A stretch of 64,000 nucleotides of DNA from an uncultured Maribacter sp. (GTDB taxonomy: Bacteria > Bacteroidota > Bacteroidia > Flavobacteriales > Flavobacteriaceae). The notes beneath the pieces are model-generated. The model searched no databases and was not told where the DNA came from. It was given only the letters and a program-made list of their open reading frames with translations. The position numbers and the translations under genes were made by a program. The stretch lies in the NCBI RefSeq assembly GCF_947500405.1, contig NZ_CANMRY010000003.1, positions 186,001 through 250,000 of the forward strand. Direction: 5' to 3'. Position 1 is the first letter of the stretch. Each line of letters starts with the position of its first letter. This document shows positions 47,819-56,170 of the stretch, piece by piece.

Positions 47819-50617
47819 TTATTTCTTTTGTCTTGTTAAATTGTCTTTGGTTTTATCAAAAACATAATCTATTACTTGTTGATGTCTCATTTTAGATCGT
47901 ACGGCACTACCCGCAGCTGGTGCTGCATAAAAACGTCTTGATGCTACACGAAGTTTATGAGCATCGCTAAAATGCATCATCATATGACTCCATGCTCCCA
48001 TATTTCTAGGCTCTTCTTGTGCCCAAACAAAATCATCTGCATTTTTATATTTACTGATAATTGCTTTCATTTGGTCCGCAGGTAAAGGAAATAATTGTTC
48101 TACACGAACTAAAGCAACATCTTCTCTATTATCTTCCTCTTTTACCGCTAATAAATCATAATAAAACTTACCTGTACAGAATACTACCGACTTTACTTTT
48201 GCAACACTTACAGTAGCATCGTCTATAACTTCTTTAAAACCTCCTTCAGCAAACTCTTCTACAGAAGAAACTGCTTTTGGATGCCTTAGTAAACTCTTAG
48301 GTGTAAAAATAATTAATGGCTTTCTGAAATTCGCTTTCATTTGCCTACGCATAATATGAAACATTTGCGCTGGTGTACTAACATCTGCGATATACATATT
48401 ATCTCTTGCACACAATTGTAAATAGCGCTCCATTCTTGCAGAAGAGTGTTCCGCTCCTTGCCCTTCATAACCATGAGGCAAAAGCATTACTAATCCGTTT
48501 TGTAATTTCCACTTGTCTTCTGCTGCAGAAATATACTGATCTAGCATTATTTGAGCTCCATTACTAAAATCTCCAAATTGTGCTTCCCATATAGTTAATG
48601 TATTAGGGCTTGCCATGGCATAACCGTAATCAAAACCTACCACACCGTATTCAGATAACAAAGAGTTATAAATTTGAAACTTTCCTTGGTCACCACTAAT
48701 GGCGTTTAACAATAAAACTTCCTCTTCACTTTCTTCCACTTTCATTACCGCATGACGGTGAGAAAAAGTACCTCTTTCTACATCTTGACCAGACATTCTT
48801 ACATCATAGCCTTCTTTTAATAAGGAGCCGTAAGCCAAAAGTTCTCCCATAGCCCAATCTAATTTATTAGATTCGAAGAACATTTTTTTCCTATCTCTTA
48901 TTAACTTTTCAACCTTTCTTAAGAATTTTTTATCCGATGGAAGCTCTGTAATTACTTTAGCAATTTCAGATAAATCTTTAGCATTAAATGTAGTATCTAT
49001 AGGTTTCATCATTTCCCATTCACGAACATTTTCAAATCCGCTCCATTCATCTGCCATGAAAGGGGTTATAACTGTTTTATCTTCTTTTCTAGAGTCTACC
49101 AATTCTTCCTCTAATGAGGCTTTATATTGGTTTTCTAATTCTTTCACATAATCTGCACCTATTACACCTTCTGCAATTAATTTAGCCGCATAAATATCTC
49201 TTGGATTTTTATGCTTGGCTATTGCTTTATATAGTTTAGGTTGTGTAAATCTAGGCTCATCTCCTTCATTGTGTCCATATTTACGGTATCCTAGTAAATC
49301 TATAAATACATCTCTACTAAAACGCATTCTAAACTCTAATGCAAATAGGAAAGAGTGAACTACAGCTTCTGGATCATCTGCATTTACATGTAAAACGGGG
49401 CTCAAAGTAACTTTACCAACATCTGTACAATATGTTGAAGATCTAGCATCTAAATAATTCGTAGTAAACCCTATTTGGTTGTTTACCACTACATGAATTG
49501 TACCTCCTGTTTTATACCCATCTAAAGTTGCCATTTGTACAACTTCATAAACCAAACCTTGCCCTGCAATTGCTGCGTCTCCATGCACTACAATTGGTAA
49601 TACTTTAGAAAAATTATCCTTATAATGGGCATCTTGCTTAGCCCTTGCAATACCTTCTACAACAGCACCAACCGTTTCTAAATGCGATGGGTTTGGCGCA
49701 ATATTCATTTTTATTTTATTACCATTATCAGACATACGGTCCGAGGTCCAACCTAAATGGTATTTTACATCTCCATCAAAAATCTCTTCTTCATAATCTT
49801 TTCCATCAAACTCACTGAAAATATCTTTAGCAGATTTACCAAAAATATTAGTTAAAACATTTAGTCTTCCACGGTGAGCCATTCCCATTACAAATTGCTC
49901 TACTCCCATTTCGGCAGCTCTCTCTACAATTGCGTCTAACCCTGGTATTAAAGACTCATTCCCTTCTAAAGAGAATCTTTTTTGACCTACATATTTGGTA
50001 TGTAAAAAGTTTTCAAAAGAAACTGCTTGATTTAACTTTTTTAATATATGTTTTTTTCCATCAGCATCTAGCTTAGGTCTATTATCATTAACATTTAGCC
50101 AATTTTGAATCCATTTTACACGTTCAGGATTACGTATATACATATACTCCACACCAATAGCGTCGCAGTATATACTTTTTAAATTTTTAATAATTTCTCT
50201 TAAAGAACTTGGCCCTATACCAATTATTTCTCCTGCACTAAAAACCGTATCTAAATCGTTTTCTGAAAGACCAAAGTTTTCAATATCTAGGCTTGGTGTA
50301 TACTTACGTCTTTCCCTTACAGGATTAGTCTCTGTAAACAAATGACCTCTAGTTCTATACCCATCTATTAAGCCTATTATCTGAAATTCTTTTTGCAACG
50401 ATTCTGGGACTTCTATTTTTTGCCCATTGGCATCAATTATTGCTCCACTACTTGGTGCAATATCAAGCTCATCTATAGAACTCTCCATACCAAAATCAAA
50501 GCCTTGAAAGAATGCTCTCCAACTTGGCTCTACACTATCTGGGCTTACTAAATATTTGTCATATAACTCTGCAAAAAAAGAGGTATGCACAGCATTTAAA
50601 AAGGAATATTTATCCAT
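47819..50617 (-). CDS. sucA: 2-oxoglutarate dehydrogenase E1
   Basis: Thiamine diphosphate-dependent decarboxylase of 932 residues. The N-terminus (FLNAVHTSFFAELYDKY) is the usual tail that docks on E2. Thiamine and catalytic motifs: GMAHRGRLNVL near 243, VHGDAAIAGQG near 345 with the metal-binding GD, and NQIGFTTN near 383. The ends FSHRHAVM and HGYEGQGAEHSSAR near 715 are typical. TATTTTTG on the minus strand at 50659-50652 is a candidate -7 element 35 bases upstream. Confidence 0.98.
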   Translation of the reverse strand: MDKYSFLNAVHTSFFAELYDKYLVSPDSVEPSWRAFFQGFDFGMESSIDELDIAPSSGAIIDANGQKIEVPESLQKEFQIIGLIDGYRTRGHLFTETNPVRERRKYTPSLDIENFGLSENDLDTVFSAGEIIGIGPSSLREIIKNLKSIYCDAIGVEYMYIRNPERVKWIQNWLNVNDNRPKLDADGKKHILKKLNQAVSFENFLHTKYVGQKRFSLEGNESLIPGLDAIVERAAEMGVEQFVMGMAHRGRLNVLTNIFGKSAKDIFSEFDGKDYEEEIFDGDVKYHLGWTSDRMSDNGNKIKMNIAPNPSHLETVGAVVEGIARAKQDAHYKDNFSKVLPIVVHGDAAIAGQGLVYEVVQMATLDGYKTGGTIHVVVNNQIGFTTNYLDARSSTYCTDVGKVTLSPVLHVNADDPEAVVHSFLFALEFRMRFSRDVFIDLLGYRKYGHNEGDEPRFTQPKLYKAIAKHKNPRDIYAAKLIAEGVIGADYVKELENQYKASLEEELVDSRKEDKTVITPFMADEWSGFENVREWEMMKPIDTTFNAKDLSEIAKVITELPSDKKFLRKVEKLIRDRKKMFFESNKLDWAMGELLAYGSLLKEGYDVRMSGQDVERGTFSHRHAVMKVEESEEEVLLLNAISGDQGKFQIYNSLLSEYGVVGFDYGYAMASPNTLTIWEAQFGDFSNGAQIMLDQYISAAEDKWKLQNGLVMLLPHGYEGQGAEHSSARMERYLQLCARDNMYIADVSTPAQMFHIMRRQMKANFRKPLIIFTPKSLLRHPKAVSSVEEFAEGGFKEVIDDATVSVAKVKSVVFCTGKFYYDLLAVKEEDNREDVALVRVEQLFPLPADQMKAIISKYKNADDFVWAQEEPRNMGAWSHMMMHFSDAHKLRVASRRFYAAPAAGSAVRSKMRHQQVIDYVFDKTKDNLTRQKK

Positions 50618-50718
50618 GAATTTTTTTCTGTAACTTTAGAACAAATTTTATCAAAAATACAACTTTTACCATTTCTAGTAGTACATTAGGTGTTATTATT
50701 AGTAATAAATAAATATTT

Positions 50719-51240
50719 ATGATTAAAAAGAGTAAAACCTTATTAAAAAGCCTGTTTATCTTTATTTTTTTTGCGTTTAGCAATACTTTTTGTTTCTCTC
50801 AAAACTCTACTTCACAGAACTCATTTTGGAAAAATGTGAGATTTGGAGGTGGTATAGGTTTAGGATTTACTAACGGAGGTTTTAACGGGACTATATCTCC
50901 TAGCGCAATTTATGATGTAAATAATTATTTTTCTGCCGGTGTTGGTCTATCCGTAAATTATGCTAAATATGATGCCAATAAATTTTTAGCATACGGTGGT
51001 AGTATTGTTACTTTCTATAACCCAATACCCTTGTTACAATTATCTGCAGAAATAGAACAATTAAGGGTTAATGAAAGTAATACAATATTTGAAAACGATT
51101 ATTGGTCTCCTGCTTTATTTTTAGGTGCCGGGTATAGAAGTAACAATGTTACTTTTGGCATTAGATATGATTTACTATATGATAAAAACAAAAGTATTTA
51201 TGCTGATGCATGGATGCCTTTTGTAAGAGTCTATTTCTAA
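50719..51240 (+). CDS. Small outer membrane beta-barrel protein
   Basis: Exported protein of 173 residues with a signal peptide (about 1-28, cleavage near FCFSQ). The mature chain is a series of Gly/aromatic-rich beta strands (WKNVRFGGGIGLGFTNGG, SAGVGLSVNYAKYD) ending in an aromatic final strand (MPFVRVYF), the pattern of an 8-stranded outer membrane barrel. No function can be assigned. It is divergent from sucA and ends only four bases from the stop of the convergent next gene. Confidence 0.7.
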   Translation: MIKKSKTLLKSLFIFIFFAFSNTFCFSQNSTSQNSFWKNVRFGGGIGLGFTNGGFNGTISPSAIYDVNNYFSAGVGLSVNYAKYDANKFLAYGGSIVTFYNPIPLLQLSAEIEQLRVNESNTIFENDYWSPALFLGAGYRSNNVTFGIRYDLLYDKNKSIYADAWMPFVRVYF

Positions 51241-51244
51241 AAAA

Positions 51245-51604
51245 CTAACTATACTTTGCCTTTAGTCTTACTTTTTGAAATTCTCTTTTTAAGATTAAAA
51301 AAGAGACTTGTTCTGCTACTTCCACAACATCTGTTACTTTAATTCCTTTAAACAATTTCTCAGGAACATCTATAATATATAACAAATTGAGATAATCATT
51401 AAATTTTTCCATGATGAGCAGATACAATTTCTCATGAAGTAACCTTTGCAGCTCTTTATTTTTAATATCCTCTTTCACATAAAAAGGAATATTCGCTAAA
51501 GAAAAATCTTTAGTTAGTTGTGCAACTAAATTAGCATACAACAATTCTTTTATTGCTTGTTGTAAAATCTCCTCACTATTATTATAGTTCTCTTCCAAAA
51601 ACAC
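51245..51604 (-). CDS. Hypothetical helical protein, unknown function
   Basis: Not recognised. The 119-residue product has no signal peptide or membrane helix and is rich in Leu, Glu, Lys and Asn with a heptad-like spacing, so probably an all-helical cytoplasmic protein. The start is GTG at 51604; no ATG lies nearby in frame. It sits after galE but behind a terminator, and is convergent with the barrel gene with four bases between stops. The ORF has good flavobacterial codon use, so I consider it real. Confidence 0.55.
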   Translation of the reverse strand: MFLEENYNNSEEILQQAIKELLYANLVAQLTKDFSLANIPFYVKEDIKNKELQRLLHEKLYLLIMEKFNDYLNLLYIIDVPEKLFKGIKVTDVVEVAEQVSFLILKREFQKVRLKAKYS

Positions 51605-51623
51605 TTATTCTCTAATAATAAAA

Positions 51624-51657
51624 AAACAGGAGAAATATAAATATGTTTCCCCTGTTT
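51624..51657 (-). terminator. Terminator behind galE
   Basis: Stem AAACAGGAGAAA with TTTCCCCTGTTT and one mismatch (51624-51635 and 51646-51657). Seven T are seen on the minus strand beyond it. Confidence 0.65.
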
Positions 51658-51679
51658 AATATAATTATATTCTCTTTAA

Positions 51680-52696
51680 TTAACCTCTTATTTTCTGCTC
51701 CCAATTCCAAGCAGATTTCATTGCTTCATCTAAGGAATACTGAGATTTCCAACCTAAAACTTCATTTGCTTTAGTTGTATCTGCGTAAGCGGTAGTAATA
51801 TCTCCTGCTCTTCTATCTACTATTTTGTAATTTAATTTTTTACCAGATACTTTTTCAAAACTCTTGATTACTTCTAAAACAGTACTCCCCTTTCCTGTCC
51901 CCACATTAAATACCTCATAATTATCAGAATTTTTACCTTCTAACAATCTTTTTAATGCTAAAACATGCGCCTTTGCTAAATCTACTACATATATATAATC
52001 CCTAACACATGTACCATCTGATGTAGGATAATCATCTCCAAAAACAGATAACTGCTCTCTTAAACCAGCCCCCGTTTGTGTTATAAATGGCACTAAGTTC
52101 TGTGGCACTCCAATTGGTAATTCTCCAATCTGAACACTTGGATGCGCACCCATTGGGTTAAAGTATCGTAATGCTATTGCATTTAAGTTAGCATTTACTT
52201 TACAAGTATCTGCAATTATTTCTTCTCCCATTTGTTTGGTATTACCATAAGGAGATTCTGCCTGTTTTACTGGAGCACTCTCCGTTATTGGCATTTCATC
52301 TGCTTGCCCATAAACCGTACAAGAAGAGCTAAAAATAAAACTAGCTTTGTTTTTAGCTACTAACTCTTTTAACAGATATACTAATGTTCCTATATTATTT
52401 TCATAGTATAACAAAGGCTTTTCTACACTCTCACCAACAGCTTTTGATGCCGCAAAATGAATAACACCTTGTACATCTGCATGGCGTTTAAAAAAATCTT
52501 CTACTTTAGATTTTTCTTTTAAATCTATTTTTTCAAATAAAGGTGTCTTTCCAGTAATAGTTGTAATTCCTTCCAAAACTTTCTCAGAAGAATTAGAACA
52601 ATCATCAATAATTACTACTTCATAACCTTCATTTTGCAATTCTACTACCGTATGCGAGCCTATAAACCCAAGACCTCCAGTAACAAGTATTTTCAT
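51680..52696 (-). CDS. galE: UDP-glucose 4-epimerase
   Basis: Extended SDR enzyme of 338 residues interconverting UDP-glucose and UDP-galactose for surface polysaccharides. NAD-binding GGLGFIGSH at 7-15, Ser in SSSCTVYG near 120 and the catalytic YGNTK near 150. The C-terminal substrate domain has the GTGKGSTVLEV and DRRAGD stretches typical of GalE. Acts in the cytoplasm. It follows the aminotransferase gene by 55 bases. Confidence 0.95.
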   Translation of the reverse strand: MKILVTGGLGFIGSHTVVELQNEGYEVVIIDDCSNSSEKVLEGITTITGKTPLFEKIDLKEKSKVEDFFKRHADVQGVIHFAASKAVGESVEKPLLYYENNIGTLVYLLKELVAKNKASFIFSSSCTVYGQADEMPITESAPVKQAESPYGNTKQMGEEIIADTCKVNANLNAIALRYFNPMGAHPSVQIGELPIGVPQNLVPFITQTGAGLREQLSVFGDDYPTSDGTCVRDYIYVVDLAKAHVLALKRLLEGKNSDNYEVFNVGTGKGSTVLEVIKSFEKVSGKKLNYKIVDRRAGDITTAYADTTKANEVLGWKSQYSLDEAMKSAWNWEQKIRG

Positions 52697-52751
52697 TTAT
52701 TTTTATTTTATGGTAAATGTTTAGACATTGCAATAATACCATTAAGCTAGT

Positions 52752-53900
52752 TTATTCATTAACAAAACCGATAACTGCATTAGTTATATAGTTAATCTGC
52801 TCACTATCTAACTCCGTATGCATTGGTAAAGAGATTACTTCCTTTACAAGTTGATTTGTTATTGTAAAATTCTCTTCTAAATACCTTTCATCTACGTAAG
52901 CTTTTTGCTTGTGTAAAGGAATAGGATAATAAACACCACAAGGAATATCTTTTTCACTAAGATGTTTTACTAATGCATCTCTTTTTCCATTAGTTATTCT
53001 TAATGTGTATTGATGAAACACATGATTGTCATAGGAATTATTACCTTTGGTTTGAGCCATTTCTGGCACAACAATATTTGCCTGACCCTCAAATGCTTTT
53101 GAATATTTTCTTGCAGCTGTTCTTCTGCTTTCACAATACGAATTTAAGTTTGGTAATTTTGCGCTTAAGACTGCTGCCTGGATAGAATCTAATCTAGAAT
53201 TTACACCCACAACGTCATGATGGTATCTTTCATACATACCATGATTAACAACTCCTCTTAAAGTATGCGCTAAGGTATCATCATTTGTGAATATTGCCCC
53301 TCCATCTCCGTAGCAGCCTAAATTTTTAGAAGGGAAAAAACTTGTAGAGCCAACGTGCCCTATAGTTCCTGCCTTTTGCTTGCTCCCATTTTCAAAATTA
53401 TAGTCTGCACCTAGAGCCTGTGCATTATCTTCAATTACAAAAAGATTATACTTATCCGCTATTTCTAAAATAGCGTCCATATTAGCACATTGCCCAAATA
53501 AATGCACCGGTACAATTGCTTTTGTTTTTGGCGTTATTGCTTTTTCTATAGCCACTGGGTCTATATTAAAGGTATCTAGCTCAACATCTACTAAAACTGG
53601 TGTTAATTGCAATAAACCAATTACCTCAACTGTAGCTGCAAAAGTAAAATCTGCTGTTATAACCTCATCTCCTGGTTGTAACCCCAACCCCATCATTGCA
53701 ATTTGTAAAGCATCGGTACCATTAGCACATGGTATTACATGTTTTACGCCTAAATATTCTTCTAATTCTTTCTGAAAAGCATGTACATGAGGCCCATTAA
53801 TGTATGTAGAAGATTCTAAAATTTGTGTAATGGATACATTTACTTGTTCTTTAAGAGATTGGTATTGCCCTTGAAGGTCTACCATCTGAATTTTTCTCAT
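52752..53900 (-). CDS. DegT/DnrJ/EryC1-family sugar aminotransferase
   Basis: PLP-dependent aminotransferase acting on nucleotide-linked keto-sugars, 382 residues. The PLP lysine lies in SFFPSKNLG near 190, and GTDALQIAMMGLGLQPGDEV near 60-79 and VIEDNAQALGA near 156 are family motifs. The product probably is an amino sugar for lipopolysaccharide or capsule, in line with galE downstream and waaA upstream. Substrate position (3- or 4-keto) cannot be told. Confidence 0.9.
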   Translation of the reverse strand: MRKIQMVDLQGQYQSLKEQVNVSITQILESSTYINGPHVHAFQKELEEYLGVKHVIPCANGTDALQIAMMGLGLQPGDEVITADFTFAATVEVIGLLQLTPVLVDVELDTFNIDPVAIEKAITPKTKAIVPVHLFGQCANMDAILEIADKYNLFVIEDNAQALGADYNFENGSKQKAGTIGHVGSTSFFPSKNLGCYGDGGAIFTNDDTLAHTLRGVVNHGMYERYHHDVVGVNSRLDSIQAAVLSAKLPNLNSYCESRRTAARKYSKAFEGQANIVVPEMAQTKGNNSYDNHVFHQYTLRITNGKRDALVKHLSEKDIPCGVYYPIPLHKQKAYVDERYLEENFTITNQLVKEVISLPMHTELDSEQINYITNAVIGFVNE

Positions 53901-53996
53901 TTGCTCTTATTAAGTGTATAAAATTACAAAAAATTAAGGCAGCTCTACCAATGATTTTATGGAAAGAAACGTATTTTAGCAACAAACCACAAATAG

Positions 53997-55232
53997 GTGC
54001 ATTTTTTTTACAATATTATAGTTTTACTTGCAGGGGTACTACTTAGAGTTATTGCTCTTTTTAGTCCAAAAATTGCTCTTTTTATAAAGGGAAGAAAAAA
54101 TGTTTTTCCAATCTTAAAAGGACAACTGACTCCGAATGATTCTATAATTTGGATTCATGTAGCATCTCTTGGCGAATTTGAACAAGGGCTCCCTATTATT
54201 GAAAAATTAAAAGACAACTATCCCTCTTATAAAATCTTAGTTACTTTCTTTTCTCCTTCTGGTTATGAAGTAAAGAAAAACACAAAAACTGCTGACCTAG
54301 TAACCTACTTACCATTAGACACTAAATCTAATGCAGTAAATTTCATTAAAACCACGAGACCCAAACTAGCTATTTTTGTAAAGTATGAGGTTTGGCCTAA
54401 TTACATAAGAGAACTTCACAAAAGAAAAATCCCTACCATACTTATATCTGCCTTCTTTAACAAAGAACAAATTTACTTTAAAAGTTATGGTCATTACATG
54501 CGGAATATACTATCTAAATTTACTCATATTTTTGTGCAAGACAGTAATTCTAAAATTCTATTAAATAGTATAAATTACACCCATACTACTATAAGTGGAG
54601 ACACTAGATTTGATAGAGTTTCCGAAATACTCCAAAGAGATAATACCTTAGATTTTATGCAAAATTTTAAAGGCAATTCTAAATGTTTTATTGCTGGTAG
54701 TTCTTGGCCTGAAGATGAAGAAATAATAGTAGACTATATAAATAATAATTCATCAACCTTAAAATATGTAATTGCACCTCATAATATTAAAAAAGAACAT
54801 ATAAATAATTTAAAAAAGTCTATATCAAAAAAAGTAGTACTTTATTCCGAAATAGAACAAACAACTATTAACTCCTATGATGTTTTATTAGTAGACACTA
54901 TTGGGTTACTAACTAAAATTTATAGTTACGCAGATATTGCTTATGTTGGAGGAGGATTTGTAACTGGCCTACATAACACTTTAGAACCTGCTGTTTTTGG
55001 AATTCCTATACTAATTGGCCCTAATTACTCTGGATTTAAAGAAGCAGAAGAGCTTACACTACAGAAAGGAATATTGTCCATAAAAAATGTTTTAGAGTTC
55101 AAAGAAATAATGAATCTATTCCTTTCAGACAAAATATTATATAACCAAACAAGTGATATTAACAAAAACTATGTAATTAATAATACTGGAGCAAGCATCC
55201 AAATACTAGATTATATTCGTAAAGTATTGTAA
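53997..55232 (+). CDS. waaA: 3-deoxy-D-manno-octulosonate (Kdo) transferase
   Basis: GT30 enzyme that adds Kdo to lipid A precursors at the inner membrane, 411 residues. The start is GTG 53997; the first 22 residues are a membrane anchor (YNIIVLLAGVLLRVIALF). Seen: HVASLGEFEQGLP near 52-64 with the catalytic Glu, KYEVWPNYI near 126, ISAFFNKEQ, AGSSWPEDE near 235, and YVGGGFVTGLHNTLEPAVFG near 315-335. It is divergent from the aminotransferase gene. Confidence 0.95.
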   Translation: MHFFYNIIVLLAGVLLRVIALFSPKIALFIKGRKNVFPILKGQLTPNDSIIWIHVASLGEFEQGLPIIEKLKDNYPSYKILVTFFSPSGYEVKKNTKTADLVTYLPLDTKSNAVNFIKTTRPKLAIFVKYEVWPNYIRELHKRKIPTILISAFFNKEQIYFKSYGHYMRNILSKFTHIFVQDSNSKILLNSINYTHTTISGDTRFDRVSEILQRDNTLDFMQNFKGNSKCFIAGSSWPEDEEIIVDYINNNSSTLKYVIAPHNIKKEHINNLKKSISKKVVLYSEIEQTTINSYDVLLVDTIGLLTKIYSYADIAYVGGGFVTGLHNTLEPAVFGIPILIGPNYSGFKEAEELTLQKGILSIKNVLEFKEIMNLFLSDKILYNQTSDINKNYVINNTGASIQILDYIRKVL

Positions 55233-55249
55233 CTCCTTGTTTCAATATC

Positions 55250-55465
55250 TATAAAGTTACTCCAGATTACATTTTTTTAATACTTAGTTTCCTTTGCCTG
55301 TTTTCTTGAAAAAATTCTAAAAGTGATAAAAAAACAAAACCTAATATTCTTAAAGAAGCTCCTAAACCAAAAGAAAGTCAAGAAAAAAAACACTTTAAGA
55401 CCAATAATTGCTCTCAATTAATAAATCACTGCACAAATATCCTCTTTTCATTTACCAAGAATTAA
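55250..55465 (+). pseudogene. Possible remnant of a small lipoprotein gene
   Basis: Reading from about 55250 one frame encodes a hydrophobic signal-like run (DYIFLILSFLCLFS) that stops at TGA 55307-55309 exactly where a lipobox cysteine would be (TGA against TGC/TGT). It then continues in the same frame as KNSKSDKKTKPNILKEAP and on to TAA 55463-55465. No start codon precedes it. It looks like a decayed lipoprotein, but chance cannot be excluded in AT-rich DNA. Confidence 0.3.
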
Positions 55466-55481
55466 GTATTAAACTTTGTTA

Positions 55482-55543
55482 TTTCATCGAAAAAACACGC
55501 ATTTTACCGAAGCAACATACTAAAAACTAAGCATTTAGTCGAA
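55482..55543 (+). promoter_or_regulatory. Three-copy motif upstream of a small membrane peptide gene
   Basis: TTTCATCGAA, TTTTACCGAA and ATTTAGTCGAA occur in the same orientation, with their CGA centres at 55488, 55508 and 55540. The spacings of 20 and 32 bases are close to two and three turns of DNA, so a bound regulator would sit on one face. The array ends about 65 bases before the small gene's ATG, a position fitting an activator site. A near-consensus TACATTG follows at 55583. Confidence 0.45.
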
Positions 55544-55607
55544 ATATCCTTGAAAAATCGGCTTTATTTATTCCTAAAACATTACATTGTAACAAATAAT
55601 AATAATT

Positions 55608-55736
55608 ATGGAACAGGAAATTACATTCGGTACAAAATTACTGAACGGATTCCTTAGTTTAACCGTAATTACTTTAGTTGGTATTTTACTTACTGTAGTA
55701 GTATGTCTTATTCTTTGGGCCGTAGGTGTTTTTTAG
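55608..55736 (+). CDS. 42-residue single-helix membrane peptide, unknown function
   Basis: The small ORF starts ATG GAA CAG GAA and ends TAG at 55734-55736. It encodes a short polar N-terminus (MEQEITFGTKLLNG) and one continuous hydrophobic helix (about 15-42) that contains one Cys and ends in VF. It has its own near-consensus -7 box upstream (TACATTG at 55583) and a strong terminator 68 bases after the stop. No other gene uses that terminator on this strand, so the unit is complete. I cannot assign a family. Confidence 0.6.
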   Translation: MEQEITFGTKLLNGFLSLTVITLVGILLTVVVCLILWAVGVF

Positions 55737-55803
55737 ATTAAAAGCGCAGGTTTCCCCAAATTAACTTCCTATTTATTGTTTAAAATTTGATTATGACAAG
55801 TCA

Positions 55804-55831
55804 AAAAAGCTCCTTATTAAAGGAGCTTTTT
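55804..55831 (+). terminator. Terminator behind the 42-residue peptide gene
   Basis: Twelve-base stem AAAAAGCTCCTT with AAGGAGCTTTTT (55804-55815 and 55820-55831), ATTA loop, then TGTTTG. Confidence 0.8.
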
Positions 55832-55859
55832 GTTTGTAAATCTATCCTGAATATATATT

Positions 55860-56082
55860 CTAAGGACTTCTATTCATTCTTTTGACACGTTCATAAGAAT
55901 CTTCTAATTATGTTTCACTCCTCCCAAAATCAGTAAACATAATATCTGATAGTTTTTCATCTCTATATTGAACACATACTATTATGATGATTCAACTCAT
56001 CCTATCAAATAACACGACCGTCTTGTATTATCACATCATACCAAATAATTTTAAGTTCCCCGTTAGATTTTTGTGTAATAAC
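55860..56082 (-). pseudogene. Decayed gene fragments in two frames
   Basis: On the minus strand 56082-56008 reads VITQKSNGELKIIWYDV and on to QDGRVI before TGA TAG. After a frameshift, 55979-55863 reads VCVQYRDEKLSDIMFTDFG and, past one TAA, LEDSYERVKRMNRSP before TAG 55862-55860. Both parts have protein-like composition and alternating strands, and the junction needs one frameshift. This looks like the 3' part of an inactivated gene. The family is not recognised. Confidence 0.35.
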
Positions 56083-56170
56083 TTAAAAAAAAGATTTGCA
56101 TTAAGTCTGCCTCTTTTCTCTCTATATTAATATCTTATCATATAGTTTTTTAATAACCAAATTATATAGT

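Noticed and set aside
55233..56170. Transposon, integrase or CRISPR in the large gap
   Set aside because: No terminal inverted repeats, transposase-like frames or regularly spaced identical repeats are visible. The three-copy motif is too short and divergent for CRISPR.
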